From NCBI GenBank assembly GCA_002298155.1, contig DBME01000025.1, forward strand, positions 1 through 5,202: 5,202 nt of DNA, written 5' to 3'. Position numbers and translations under genes: made by a program. The notes under the pieces were generated by a model, which saw nothing but the letters and a program-made list of their open reading frames with translations, was not told the origin of the DNA and ran no database searches. Source of the DNA: Holophagaceae bacterium UBA706 (GTDB lineage: Bacteria; Acidobacteriota; Holophagae; Holophagales; Holophagaceae). This document shows positions 1-5,202 of this stretch, one piece after another. Position 1 is the stretch's first letter. Each line of letters opens with the position of its first letter.

Positions 1-68
1 CCCGAGGGTCGCCGAGAAAAGAGCGAACCTGGATTCACGGATTGGATCGAAGGCTGTCCGGGCCTCTC
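1..68. other. Short non-coding stretch downstream of the membrane-protein gene
   Basis: This stretch follows the stop codon of the minus-strand membrane protein and runs to the window edge. It is visibly less G/C-rich than the genes beside it. I see no convincing terminator: the best fold is a 4-bp stem (AGGC 51-54 with GCCT 62-65) and no T-run follows it. Short open frames cross it on both strands, but none has the strong third-position G/C bias of the real genes, so no gene is called here. Confidence 0.4.
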
Positions 69-1757
69 CTAGAAGCCGCCGGGCACCGGGCAGATGGTGG
101 CCATGCCGTCGTCCCCGGGGATGGGGAGCGTCCCCAGGGTGGGACCCACCCAGGCCAGTGCGCAGGGTGAGGCGGGGTCCATCCTGAGGCTGTGGACGCC
201 GCGGGAGATGACGTGGAAGCCCGCGGGCAGCGGGTTGCCGTCCAGGGTCAGGGATCCGGGGCCGCCCTTCAGGGCGATCACCGCGTAGCGGCCGGTGCGC
301 TGGCAGGACCAGGGGGCGGCTTCGCCGATTCCCATGGGGCCGGTGCCCAGCACCCAGAAATCCTTGTGGATGGCCAGGTAGTTGGCCGACAGGTAGGCCT
401 TGTCCTGGGGCGGGAGGTAGCCGATGCGGTAGCTGTTGAGCACCACCGGCGGGACCCGTTCGCCCAGGGGCGCGAACAGAGGACGCTGGTCGAATTCGCC
501 GTGGTTGGCCCAGTGGATGACCCAGAGGAAGGAGGGGGCCTTGCGGGTGGGGATCAGGCCGATGCCGTCGAAGATGGTGTCCTCGGGGCCGGTGTAGGCT
601 TCCGCCATGGCCATGACCTCTTCCTGCCGTTCGTTCGACTGTCCGAACAGCTCCACGACGCGGGTGAGCCAGGGGGTGACATGCAGGAGGAGGCCCAGGG
701 AGATGGCCAGGGGCAGACCCTTCGACGCGGCCACGGTTCCCGGCTCCAGCCAGGGCCGGGCCAGCACCAGCACCGCCACCGCGGCGCCCGCGGCCAGGGC
801 CGCGAGGTTGTAAGGGAAGGGGGTGGGGTTGATGAAGAAGGCGAGGACGCAGATCAGGAACAGGAGCGCTTCCGGGAAGCCCTGGTCGGCCTCCCAGGCT
901 TCCCTGCGGCCGGCGCGCGCCAGGACCCTGCCCGCCTGGATCACCAGGGCGCCCATGGCCGCCGCCAGGAGCGGCGAGGTCTGGAGGAGCATCCCCAGCG
1001 TGCGCCACGGGGCGAACCGCTCGTTGGACATGGAGACCTTGAGGGCGGTCTGGCCGTCGGTGACGATGTTGGCGATGCCGGCGTGGGCCGCGATGGCCCA
1101 GGTGGCCGCATAGCAGACGAGCGCACCACCCGCCCACCAGGCCGCCATCTTCGCCCGGTTGGTCCAGTCGCCCGGTTCCATGAGGATCACCAGCAGCGCC
1201 AGGGGCGCCCAGGTGGCCACGGACTTGAAGAGGCAGGCGTGGAGCAGCAGGGACAGGAAACCCAGGGTGGCGAACACGGCTTCCCGCCGCCGGATGCGAA
1301 GGCGCCGGGCCACGATCCACAGGATGAGCAGGCCGGTGATCAGGAGGTTGTCATGCCGGCATTCCAGCCCGTAGGCCCACCAGGGGGCGAGGGTGCCCAC
1401 CAGGGCGAGGGCCTTGAGCCCCGGGATCCCGCGCAGGCGGATGCCGGCGGCCTTGACCGTCAGGACGGCATTCACCCAGAAGAGGACCCAGAAGGTCACC
1501 CGGAAGATCTGGAACATGGAAGCCGAGTTGTCGGCCAAGCGACAAAGCAGGGAGAGCGGATAGAGGTGCAGCTGCCCCGAGGTGAAGAGGGTCCCCCGCC
1601 AGCCCTTGGCCAGGACGGCCGCCATGTAGACGGTCTGGGCCTCGTCCACCTGGTACACGCGGGTCATGGCCATGGCCAGGGTGGCGGCCATGAGCACCCC
1701 CACCAGGGCCAGCCACGGCCAGGCACGGCTCGTCCAGGGCGGGGTCACCTGTTCCAT
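69..1757 (-). CDS. Multi-pass membrane protein, probable GT-C (ArnT/PMT-like) glycosyltransferase
   Basis: This is a 562-residue integral membrane protein. It has about ten or eleven hydrophobic segments between residues 13 and 364 (roughly 13-32, 84-103, 114-131, 137-150, 160-174, 180-193, 205-225, 255-278, 295-309, 315-334, 347-364). A soluble C-terminal region of about 190 residues follows. The acidic pair D38-E39 (VDEAQ) lies just after the first membrane segment. That is where GT-C enzymes such as ArnT and protein O-mannosyltransferases keep their catalytic acidic residue. An ECRHDN motif at 132-137 and NPTPFPYN at 310-317 also fit that class. GT-C enzymes move sugars from polyprenyl-phosphate donors to lipid, glycan or protein acceptors outside the membrane; donor and acceptor here are unknown. 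The ATG at 1755-1757 follows GGAGG (1764-1768) with a 6-nt gap. It lies 31 bp downstream of the peroxiredoxin gene on the same strand, so co-transcription is likely. The class assignment rests on topology and short motifs, and a generic membrane protein remains possible. Confidence 0.72.
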   Translation of the reverse strand: MEQVTPPWTSRAWPWLALVGVLMAATLAMAMTRVYQVDEAQTVYMAAVLAKGWRGTLFTSGQLHLYPLSLLCRLADNSASMFQIFRVTFWVLFWVNAVLTVKAAGIRLRGIPGLKALALVGTLAPWWAYGLECRHDNLLITGLLILWIVARRLRIRRREAVFATLGFLSLLLHACLFKSVATWAPLALLVILMEPGDWTNRAKMAAWWAGGALVCYAATWAIAAHAGIANIVTDGQTALKVSMSNERFAPWRTLGMLLQTSPLLAAAMGALVIQAGRVLARAGRREAWEADQGFPEALLFLICVLAFFINPTPFPYNLAALAAGAAVAVLVLARPWLEPGTVAASKGLPLAISLGLLLHVTPWLTRVVELFGQSNERQEEVMAMAEAYTGPEDTIFDGIGLIPTRKAPSFLWVIHWANHGEFDQRPLFAPLGERVPPVVLNSYRIGYLPPQDKAYLSANYLAIHKDFWVLGTGPMGIGEAAPWSCQRTGRYAVIALKGGPGSLTLDGNPLPAGFHVISRGVHSLRMDPASPCALAWVGPTLGTLPIPGDDGMATICPVPGGF

Positions 1758-1771
1758 CGCGATCCTCCGTG

Positions 1772-1787
1772 CCCGGGCCGCCCCGGG
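1772..1787 (-). other. GC-rich hairpin in the leader of the membrane-protein gene
   Basis: CCCGGG at 1772-1777 and CCCGGG at 1782-1787 can pair around a 4-nt loop in the 31-bp gap between the peroxiredoxin stop and the membrane-protein start. On the minus strand it ends three bases before the GGAGG ribosome site (1764-1768). No T-run follows, so it is not a classical terminator. It might separate expression of the two genes or temper translation of the second. In such G/C-rich DNA a 6-bp stem can also arise by chance. Confidence 0.3.
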
Positions 1788-1788
1788 T

Positions 1789-2256
1789 TCAGCATCCCAG
1801 GCTCTCCAGGGCTTCCATGATGGCCAGCACGTGGCCCTTGACGCTGACCTTGGGCCAGGCCTTCCGGACGATCCCCTGGGGATCGATGAGGAGGGTGGAC
1901 CGGATGATGCCTTCCATCTCCTTGCCGTACATCACCTTCTTGCCGAAGGCGCCCATGGGCGCCAGGAGGGCCTTTTCGGGGTCGACCAGGAGGGGGAAGG
2001 GGAGCTCATGCTTGCCGGCGAACTTCTGGTGGCTGGCGGCGGAGTCCCGGGAGATCCCGTAGACGAGGACGCCCTTGGCCTGCAGCCGGGCCCAGTTGTC
2101 GCGGAAGTCGCAGGCCTCGGTGGTGCAGCCGGGGGTGGAATCCTTCGGATAGGCGTACAGGACGGTCCAGTGCCCGGCGAAGGTTGCCGGGGTCACGGTG
2201 TTCCCCAGATGGTCCGCCAGGGAGAAGGAGGGGAGGGGTTTTCCGACTAGGCTCAC
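1789..2256 (-). CDS. bcp: Thioredoxin-dependent peroxiredoxin, BCP/PrxQ type
   Basis: This 155-residue cytoplasmic peroxiredoxin has the usual length of bacterioferritin comigratory proteins. These reduce H2O2 and organic hydroperoxides, with thioredoxin as the usual reductant. The signature YPKDSTPGCTTEACDFRD occupies residues 36-53. C44 is the peroxidatic cysteine, within the PxxxT/SxxC context (T41, P42), and C49, five residues on, is the resolving cysteine of atypical two-Cys BCPs. R119 (IIRSTLLIDPQG) matches the conserved active-site arginine. A further cysteine, C155, is the last residue. The start is GTG at 2254-2256: GGAGG (2261-2265, minus sense) sits four bases upstream, an in-frame TAA (2281-2283) lies just beyond, and no other usual start codon occurs between them. 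The membrane-protein gene follows 31 bp downstream on the same strand. The ABC exporter gene diverges from it across a 58-bp region containing an inverted repeat. Confidence 0.96.
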   Translation of the reverse strand: MSLVGKPLPSFSLADHLGNTVTPATFAGHWTVLYAYPKDSTPGCTTEACDFRDNWARLQAKGVLVYGISRDSAASHQKFAGKHELPFPLLVDPEKALLAPMGAFGKKVMYGKEMEGIIRSTLLIDPQGIVRKAWPKVSVKGHVLAIMEALESLGC

Positions 2257-2260
2257 AGGG

Positions 2261-2265
2261 CCTCC
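2261..2265 (-). promoter_or_regulatory. Ribosome binding site of bcp (supports GTG start)
   Basis: The minus strand reads GGAGG here, four bases before GTG at 2256-2254. It supports GTG as the start of the peroxiredoxin, which has no ATG near its N-terminus. Confidence 0.75.
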
Positions 2266-2277
2266 ACGCAGAAGGGC

Positions 2278-2306
2278 AGGTTAACACTCTGGTAGGATTC
2301 TGTCTG
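2278..2306 (-). promoter_or_regulatory. Possible sigma-70-type promoter for bcp
   Basis: On the minus strand CAGACA (2306-2301, four of six matches to TTGACA) lies 17 bp upstream of TAACCT (2283-2278, three of six matches to TATAAT, keeping the key T, A and T). Transcription would start near 2271, giving a leader of about 15 nt. The match is weak and was found by eye. No equally good pair was found for the plus-strand ABC gene, where only TAGGAT (2293-2298) resembles a -10 box. Confidence 0.2.
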
Positions 2307-2310
2307 GAGG
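2306..2310 (+). promoter_or_regulatory. Ribosome binding site of the ABC exporter (decides TTG start)
   Basis: GGAGG lies four bases before TTG at 2315-2317. An in-frame TAA at 2282-2284 closes the frame upstream, and the next possible start (GTG at codon 31) would remove half of the first membrane helix. TTG is therefore the best start. Confidence 0.78.
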
Positions 2311-2314
2311 CCCT

Positions 2315-4072
2315 TTGGACAGACCGCTTCGACAGTGGACGCCCTGGTGGTGGAAGCTCGTTGCGCCGCACCGGCGGGTCCTCGCCCTGGGACTTTCGGC
2401 CACCGTGATCTGCAGCCTCGCCGCGGCCTGGGTGCCCTACTGGTCGGGCCGGGCCGTGCGCGCCCTGGAGCAGAGCCGCTGGCACGCGAGCCGGGTCGAC
2501 CTGGCCTGGATGCTGGGCTTCACCCTGGTGGCCGGCGTGGGGCGCTACCTCATGCGCAACACCCTCATCGGCCTGAGCCGGGACGTGGAGCGCCGCCAGC
2601 GCGAGCAGCTCTACGACTCCCTCCTGGCGCGCCCCTTCTCCTTCTACGAGCAGAACCTGATCGGCGACCTCATGAGCCGCCTCGGGGACGACGTGAACAC
2701 CGTGCGCATGGCCACGGGCCCCGGTCTCATGAGCCTCCTCCAGACCGCGAGCATCCTGCCCATGACCCTGGTGCTCATGGTGCATGCCAGCCCGCGTCTC
2801 GCCCTGGCCGTCATCACGCCCTTCACCTTCCTGGGGGCGGGGTTCTACGTCATCGGCAAGTGGAGCCACCGGCTCCAGCAGAAGATCCAGGTGGTGACCT
2901 CCCAGCTGAACACCTTCAGCCACGAGACGATCTCGGGCGAGAAGGTGGTCCAGGCCTTCGGGCTGGAGGAGCTCCGCGTGGGAATCTTCGAGGACCTCAG
3001 CCGGACCCAGGCGCGCATGAGCATCCGCCAGACGATGCTCTTCGGCGCCTACATGCCCCTCTCGGCCTTCACCACGGGCCTGGCGGCCCTGGCCCTGGTG
3101 GCCTACGGCGGCAGCCTGGTGCTCCAGGGGAGCCTCAGCCTGGGCGACCTCACGGCCTTCACGGGATACCTCGCCGCCCTGGCCTGGCCCATCATGTCCC
3201 TGGGCTGGTCCGCCAACCTCTTCCAGCGGGGAAGCGCCGGACAGGAGCGCATCGACCAGGTCCTGGCCTTCCCGGGGGAATTCCTGCCGGACCTCAAACC
3301 CATCGTCCTCCACCCCGGCCCCGCCGGCATGACCCTGCGCGGGGCGGTGCACCGTTTCGATTCCGGCCGGGGCATCGGTCCCATCGACGTGGATCTGCCT
3401 CCCGGCTCGCGCCTGGCGGTGGTCGGCGGCATCGGCTCGGGCAAGACCGTCCTGCTGCAGGTGCTGGCCGGGCTCCGGGTCCTGCAGTCCGGCTCGCTGG
3501 AACTGGACGGCAGGACGCTGGATCAGGCCCTTCTACGCGAGCACTGGGCGGGCATCGGCTGGGTGCCCCAGGAGGCCTTCCTCTTCTCCCTTTCCCTGCG
3601 GGAGAACCTGGCCCTCGGCCGGCCCGGGGCCACCGAGGAGGAGCTGTGGGAGGTGGCCCGGGTGGTGTGCCTGGACGACCTCATCCGGCGGCTTCCCGGC
3701 GGTCTGGACACGGTGGTGGGCGAACGGGGCGTGATCCTCTCCGGCGGCGAACGCCAGCGCACCGCCCTGGCCCGGGCCCTGCTCCGCAAGCCCCGGCTGC
3801 TGCTCCTGGACGACGCGCTGTCGGCGGTGGATTCCGAGACCGAGTCGAGGATCCTGGAGAACCTCCGGGGCTTCCTGGGGGACACCACCCTCGTGCTGGC
3901 CACCCACCGCGTGTTCGTGGCCGAGCTGTGCGACCGGGTGCTGGTGCTGGAGGACGGCCGGGCCGTGCAGGCCGGGACGCCTCACGAGCTGGCGGCGGAA
4001 CCGGGGCACTACCAGCGGATCAAGCGCCTGCAGAGCCTGGAGCGGGAGATCCTGGGAGAGGCGGTCAGCTGA
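2315..4072 (+). CDS. ABC exporter half-transporter (membrane domain + ATPase), MdlA-like
   Basis: This 585-residue protein fuses an exporter membrane domain (about residues 20-310, six helices near 22-43, 62-80, 138-156, 160-182, 242-266 and 276-302) to an ATPase domain (about 338-575). ATPase motifs in order are Walker A GGIGSGKT (371-378), Q-loop Q419 (WVPQE), signature LSGGE (475-479), Walker B LLLLDD (495-500), D-loop SAVD (503-506) and switch histidine H531. Residue 500, normally the catalytic Glu, is Asp, giving DDALSAVD as I recall it in E. coli MdlA. Stretches in the membrane domain also recall MdlA: GDLMSR (117-122), AFGLE (214-218) and QGSLSLGDLTAF (271-282). Members of this group pair with a second half-transporter that carries the intact catalytic site, and they export drugs or lipid-like molecules at the cytoplasmic membrane. 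The substrate cannot be told from sequence. No partner gene adjoins it: the left neighbour is divergent and the right neighbour convergent. Confidence 0.94.
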   Translation: MDRPLRQWTPWWWKLVAPHRRVLALGLSATVICSLAAAWVPYWSGRAVRALEQSRWHASRVDLAWMLGFTLVAGVGRYLMRNTLIGLSRDVERRQREQLYDSLLARPFSFYEQNLIGDLMSRLGDDVNTVRMATGPGLMSLLQTASILPMTLVLMVHASPRLALAVITPFTFLGAGFYVIGKWSHRLQQKIQVVTSQLNTFSHETISGEKVVQAFGLEELRVGIFEDLSRTQARMSIRQTMLFGAYMPLSAFTTGLAALALVAYGGSLVLQGSLSLGDLTAFTGYLAALAWPIMSLGWSANLFQRGSAGQERIDQVLAFPGEFLPDLKPIVLHPGPAGMTLRGAVHRFDSGRGIGPIDVDLPPGSRLAVVGGIGSGKTVLLQVLAGLRVLQSGSLELDGRTLDQALLREHWAGIGWVPQEAFLFSLSLRENLALGRPGATEEELWEVARVVCLDDLIRRLPGGLDTVVGERGVILSGGERQRTALARALLRKPRLLLLDDALSAVDSETESRILENLRGFLGDTTLVLATHRVFVAELCDRVLVLEDGRAVQAGTPHELAAEPGHYQRIKRLQSLEREILGEAVS

Positions 4073-4086
4073 TCCCATTCGGGATC
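4071..4086. terminator. Short hairpin between convergent genes, possible weak terminator
   Basis: GATCCC (4071-4076) and GGGATC (4081-4086) form a perfect 6-bp stem with a 4-nt loop. It begins inside the TGA stop of the ABC gene (4070-4072) and lies 14 bases past the stop of the opposing operon. As a symmetric stem it could act on transcripts from either side. No T-run follows in either direction, so intrinsic termination is doubtful. Confidence 0.28.
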
Positions 4087-4100
4087 GTGACGGACGCCTC

Positions 4101-4586
4101 TTATCCTTTGCGGGTGCGGCGGGCCATGTGGTCGGGGTTGTCCATCCACTTGGCCATGGCTTCGGGCTCGATCGTCATGCGCATCACCACGGCGTCCGAA
4201 TCGTCGGCGGAGACCAGGAGCAGTTCCATCTGCTCGCCCTTGGGGCGGGCGTAGATGAGCGTCACTTCCCGGCTGGCCTGTGACGCCACCCGCACGAAGG
4301 GCTGGAAGCCGGGCCCCGCTGCCTCGGCCACGACCTTCTCGAAGTCCGCGTCCAGGGGCGAGGTCCGTCCTTCGAAGATCGCCATCTTGAGGTGCGAGAC
4401 GCCCAGCTCATGGCGGATGTGGCGGCCGGCGAGCCACATCACGAAGCCCATTCCCCAGAAATCCTGCCGGTGGTAGTGGGCGGAAACCTGGCCGACGATA
4501 CGCTGGAAGTCGGGGTCCTTGGCCTGCGCCGGAACCGCCAGGAGGAGGCAGGCCAGGAGAAGGGAGAGGACGCTACTTCTTGCCAT
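4101..4586 (-). CDS. Small exported protein, probable diverged DUF4252 paralogue
   Basis: This 161-residue protein starts with a clear signal peptide: basic R3, a hydrophobic core at about 6-18, and a likely cut after AQA at 20-22. C13 follows LLA but lies inside the hydrophobic core, so a lipoprotein is less likely. The mature part, about 139 residues, has no cysteine. Read by eye, its region from about 60 to 148 lines up almost without gaps with residues 70-158 of the protein encoded just upstream. Correspondences include HLKMAIFE with YVKTFEFE, PFVRVAS with RIVGVQS, VTLIYARPKGEQMELLLVSA with the two middle strands, and a final hydrophobic strand then helix. I infer a diverged DUF4252-like fold; its function is unknown. 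The ATG (4584-4586) has GAAGGAG (4594-4600) seven bases upstream, inside the preceding gene. It overlaps that gene by 14 bp, so translational coupling is likely. The C-terminus is basic (ARRTRKG). Confidence 0.8.
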   Translation of the reverse strand: MARSSVLSLLLACLLLAVPAQAKDPDFQRIVGQVSAHYHRQDFWGMGFVMWLAGRHIRHELGVSHLKMAIFEGRTSPLDADFEKVVAEAAGPGFQPFVRVASQASREVTLIYARPKGEQMELLLVSADDSDAVVMRMTIEPEAMAKWMDNPDHMARRTRKG

Positions 4587-5118
4587 CGCGGTGCTCCTTC
4601 CCGTCGCCGATCTTGGGGATGCCGAGCTTGCCTTCCAGGGCGCCCAGCTTCTTGAGGTCGATGGGGCCCACGAGGTTCACCACCACAAGCTCCTTGGGGC
4701 CGGTGACGAGGATGGCCAGGCCGCGGATGCCGCCCTGGTCCGGGTCGCCCATGACGAACACCCCCACGTCGCCGTCCTTGCGGCTCTGGACGCCCACGAT
4801 GCGGTTCCAGGCGGGGGGCTGAAGCTGGGCGCGGATGGACTCCACGTCGGCCTTGGAGTAGGCGTCGGCCTTCTCGAATTCGAAGGTCTTCACGTAGATG
4901 CCCTGGAGCTTGTCGACGATACCCTTGGTCTCCTTGTCCTCGCCCAGGAACTGGGTGGCCATGCGCAGCGTGGCGCCGTCGAGGGTGATGTCCACCACCT
5001 CGGAAGCGCTGGCGGCGAGCTTCTCGAGGCCCTGGATCTGGAGGCGGGGGGACTGGGCCCGGGCCGGGGCCCAGAGGGCCAGGACCAGGATGGGAATACG
5101 GAAATGCGAGAGGTTCAT
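4573..5118 (-). CDS. Exported DUF4252-type protein
   Basis: This 181-residue protein has a signal peptide with core ILVLALWAP (10-18) and a probable cut after ARA (19-21). There is no lipobox and no cysteine in the mature chain. The mature chain opens with a helical region (LEKLAASASEVVDITLDGATL, about 31-51), followed by a strand and helix (GIYVKTFEFEK, 73-83; ADVESIRAQL, 90-99). Alternating strands come next (IVGVQSR, 107-113; VGVFVMG, 118-124; RGLAILVTG, 132-140; ELVVVNLVG, 143-151) and then a C-terminal helix (DLKKLGALEGK, 154-164). This order and the phrases EVVDITLDGA and VVNLVGPIDL match my memory of DUF4252 proteins, whose biochemical role is not established. The last residues are charged (GDGKEHRDGKK). 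The ATG (5116-5118) follows AGGAG (5124-5128) at 5 nt, overlaps the stop of the upstream gene by ATGA, and its 3' end overlaps the next gene by 14 bp. It is thus the middle member of a tight operon. Confidence 0.85.
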   Translation of the reverse strand: MNLSHFRIPILVLALWAPARAQSPRLQIQGLEKLAASASEVVDITLDGATLRMATQFLGEDKETKGIVDKLQGIYVKTFEFEKADAYSKADVESIRAQLQPPAWNRIVGVQSRKDGDVGVFVMGDPDQGGIRGLAILVTGPKELVVVNLVGPIDLKKLGALEGKLGIPKIGDGKEHRDGKK

Positions 5119-5202
5119 GGCTGCTCCTGGGGAGGCGCGATCCTGCGGAAGGCGCCATTGAGGCGTTCACTGCTGATCTGGAGGGCGAGGACGAGCTGGG
5201 CC
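5115..5202 (-). CDS. 3' end of an unidentified gene upstream of the DUF4252 gene (partial)
   Basis: Only the last 28 codons lie in the window. In the frame beginning at 5201 the minus strand stays open from the window edge to TGA at 5117-5115. The end of the protein reads AQLVLALQISSERLNGAFRR then IAPPQEQP. The stop shares four bases (ATGA) with the start of the DUF4252 gene, a typical coupled overlap inside an operon, and third positions are mostly G or C, as in the other genes. The visible tail looks helical and amphipathic before a proline-rich end. DUF4252 genes are often preceded by an ECF sigma factor and a small regulator or anti-sigma gene, so this could be such a regulator, but 28 residues cannot show it. 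One other minus-strand frame here stays open, but it runs on as an out-of-frame reading of the DUF4252 gene. Confidence 0.6.
   Translation of the reverse strand, partial: AQLVLALQISSERLNGAFRRIAPPQEQP

Larger units (their letters stand above)
2257..2314. repeat. Inverted repeat spanning the divergent bcp/ABC control region
   Basis: The left arm 2257-2273 (AGGGCCTCCACGCAGAA) and right arm 2298-2314 (TTCTGTCTGGAGGCCCT) are inverted copies that pair at 15 of 17 positions, separated by 24 bp. Each arm contains a GGAGG ribosome site and ends directly against a start codon: GTG of the peroxiredoxin at 2256 and TTG of the ABC exporter at 2315. The two mRNAs therefore carry almost the same leader. 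Near the centre is the palindrome GTTAAC (2280-2285), which supplies an in-frame TAA upstream of both genes. The repeat could be an operator for a dimeric regulator. It could equally reflect two strong ribosome sites placed symmetrically. Confidence 0.7.

Noticed and set aside
1..72. Possible 3' end of a plus-strand gene (open in frame 1, ending TAG at 70-72 and sharing CTAG with the opposing stop)
   Set aside because: The shared CTAG is neat, but 23 codons with only moderate third-position G/C and no recognisable protein are not enough. Other frames are equally open. Sequence to the left of the window would decide.
192..1820. A 542-codon plus-strand open frame opposite the membrane-protein gene
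   Set aside because: The translation is low-complexity (G, Q, H, R, E, P rich), with no domain or hydrophobic pattern. Strong third-position G/C bias of the real gene removes stops from the complementary frame. The minus-strand frame has clean membrane helices and a good ribosome site.
2281..2298. TTAACA (2281-2286) and TAGGAT (2293-2298) as a plus-strand -35/-10 pair
   Set aside because: The gap is only 6 bp, far from the roughly 17 bp a sigma-70 promoter needs.
2006..3352. A 448-codon minus-strand open frame across the bcp start and the ABC gene
   Set aside because: It has biased, low-complexity composition and runs antisense to an unmistakable ABC membrane domain. It is a by-product of high G/C at third positions.
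2335..4254. A 639-codon plus-strand frame overlapping the ABC gene in another register
   Set aside because: It is almost entirely P, G, R, A and H with no motif, while the overlapping frame carries every ABC motif in order.
4101..4586. Lipoprotein reading of the small exported protein (LLAC at 10-13)
   Set aside because: The cysteine is followed by more hydrophobic residues (LLLAVP) and a good AQA cleavage site, so an ordinary signal peptide fits better.
4439..5170. A 243-codon minus-strand frame overlapping both exported proteins
   Set aside because: It has arginine/proline/glycine-rich composition. The two shorter frames have signal peptides, ribosome sites and regular strand/helix patterns.

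Overview
The window is G/C-rich bacterial DNA with densely packed genes, and third codon positions are mostly G or C. It looks like an ordinary chromosomal segment: there is no transposase, integrase, phage gene, CRISPR array, rRNA or tRNA that I can see. The owner cannot be named from the sequence alone. The high G+C, the exported DUF4252-type proteins, and the mix of GTG, TTG and ATG starts with GGAGG-type ribosome sites would fit a high-GC Acidobacteriota such as a Holophagae member, but this is a weak guess.

Layout. (1) 69-2256, minus strand: a two-gene unit. A BCP-type peroxiredoxin (1789-2256, GTG start) is followed after 31 bp by a multi-pass membrane protein (69-1757) that resembles the GT-C/ArnT-PMT class of lipid-linked sugar transferases. 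(2) 2257-2314: a 58-bp divergent control region holding an imperfect 17-bp inverted repeat. Each arm contains the Shine-Dalgarno sequence of one gene and stops directly at its start codon. (3) 2315-4072, plus strand: a half-size ABC exporter (membrane domain plus ATPase, TTG start) of the MdlA type, with Asp in place of the catalytic Glu after Walker B. That is the hallmark of the degenerate half of a heterodimeric exporter, yet no partner half lies beside it. (4) 4101-5202, minus strand: a tightly overlapping run of three genes. It comprises the 3' end of an unidentified gene (stop at 5115-5117, ATGA overlap), a secreted DUF4252-type protein (4573-5118), and a second small exported protein (4101-4586) that overlaps it by 14 bp and seems to be a diverged paralogue.

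How the parts may work together. The peroxiredoxin gene and the ABC gene are divergent and share near-identical leaders, so shared or reciprocal control is possible. The minus-strand run at the right is probably one translationally coupled operon producing two envelope proteins. Similar DUF4252 genes often lie behind an ECF sigma factor and a cognate membrane regulator, but only 28 codons of the upstream gene are visible, so that role is inference. The ABC gene and the right-hand operon converge on a 28-bp gap with a short hairpin and no T-tract.
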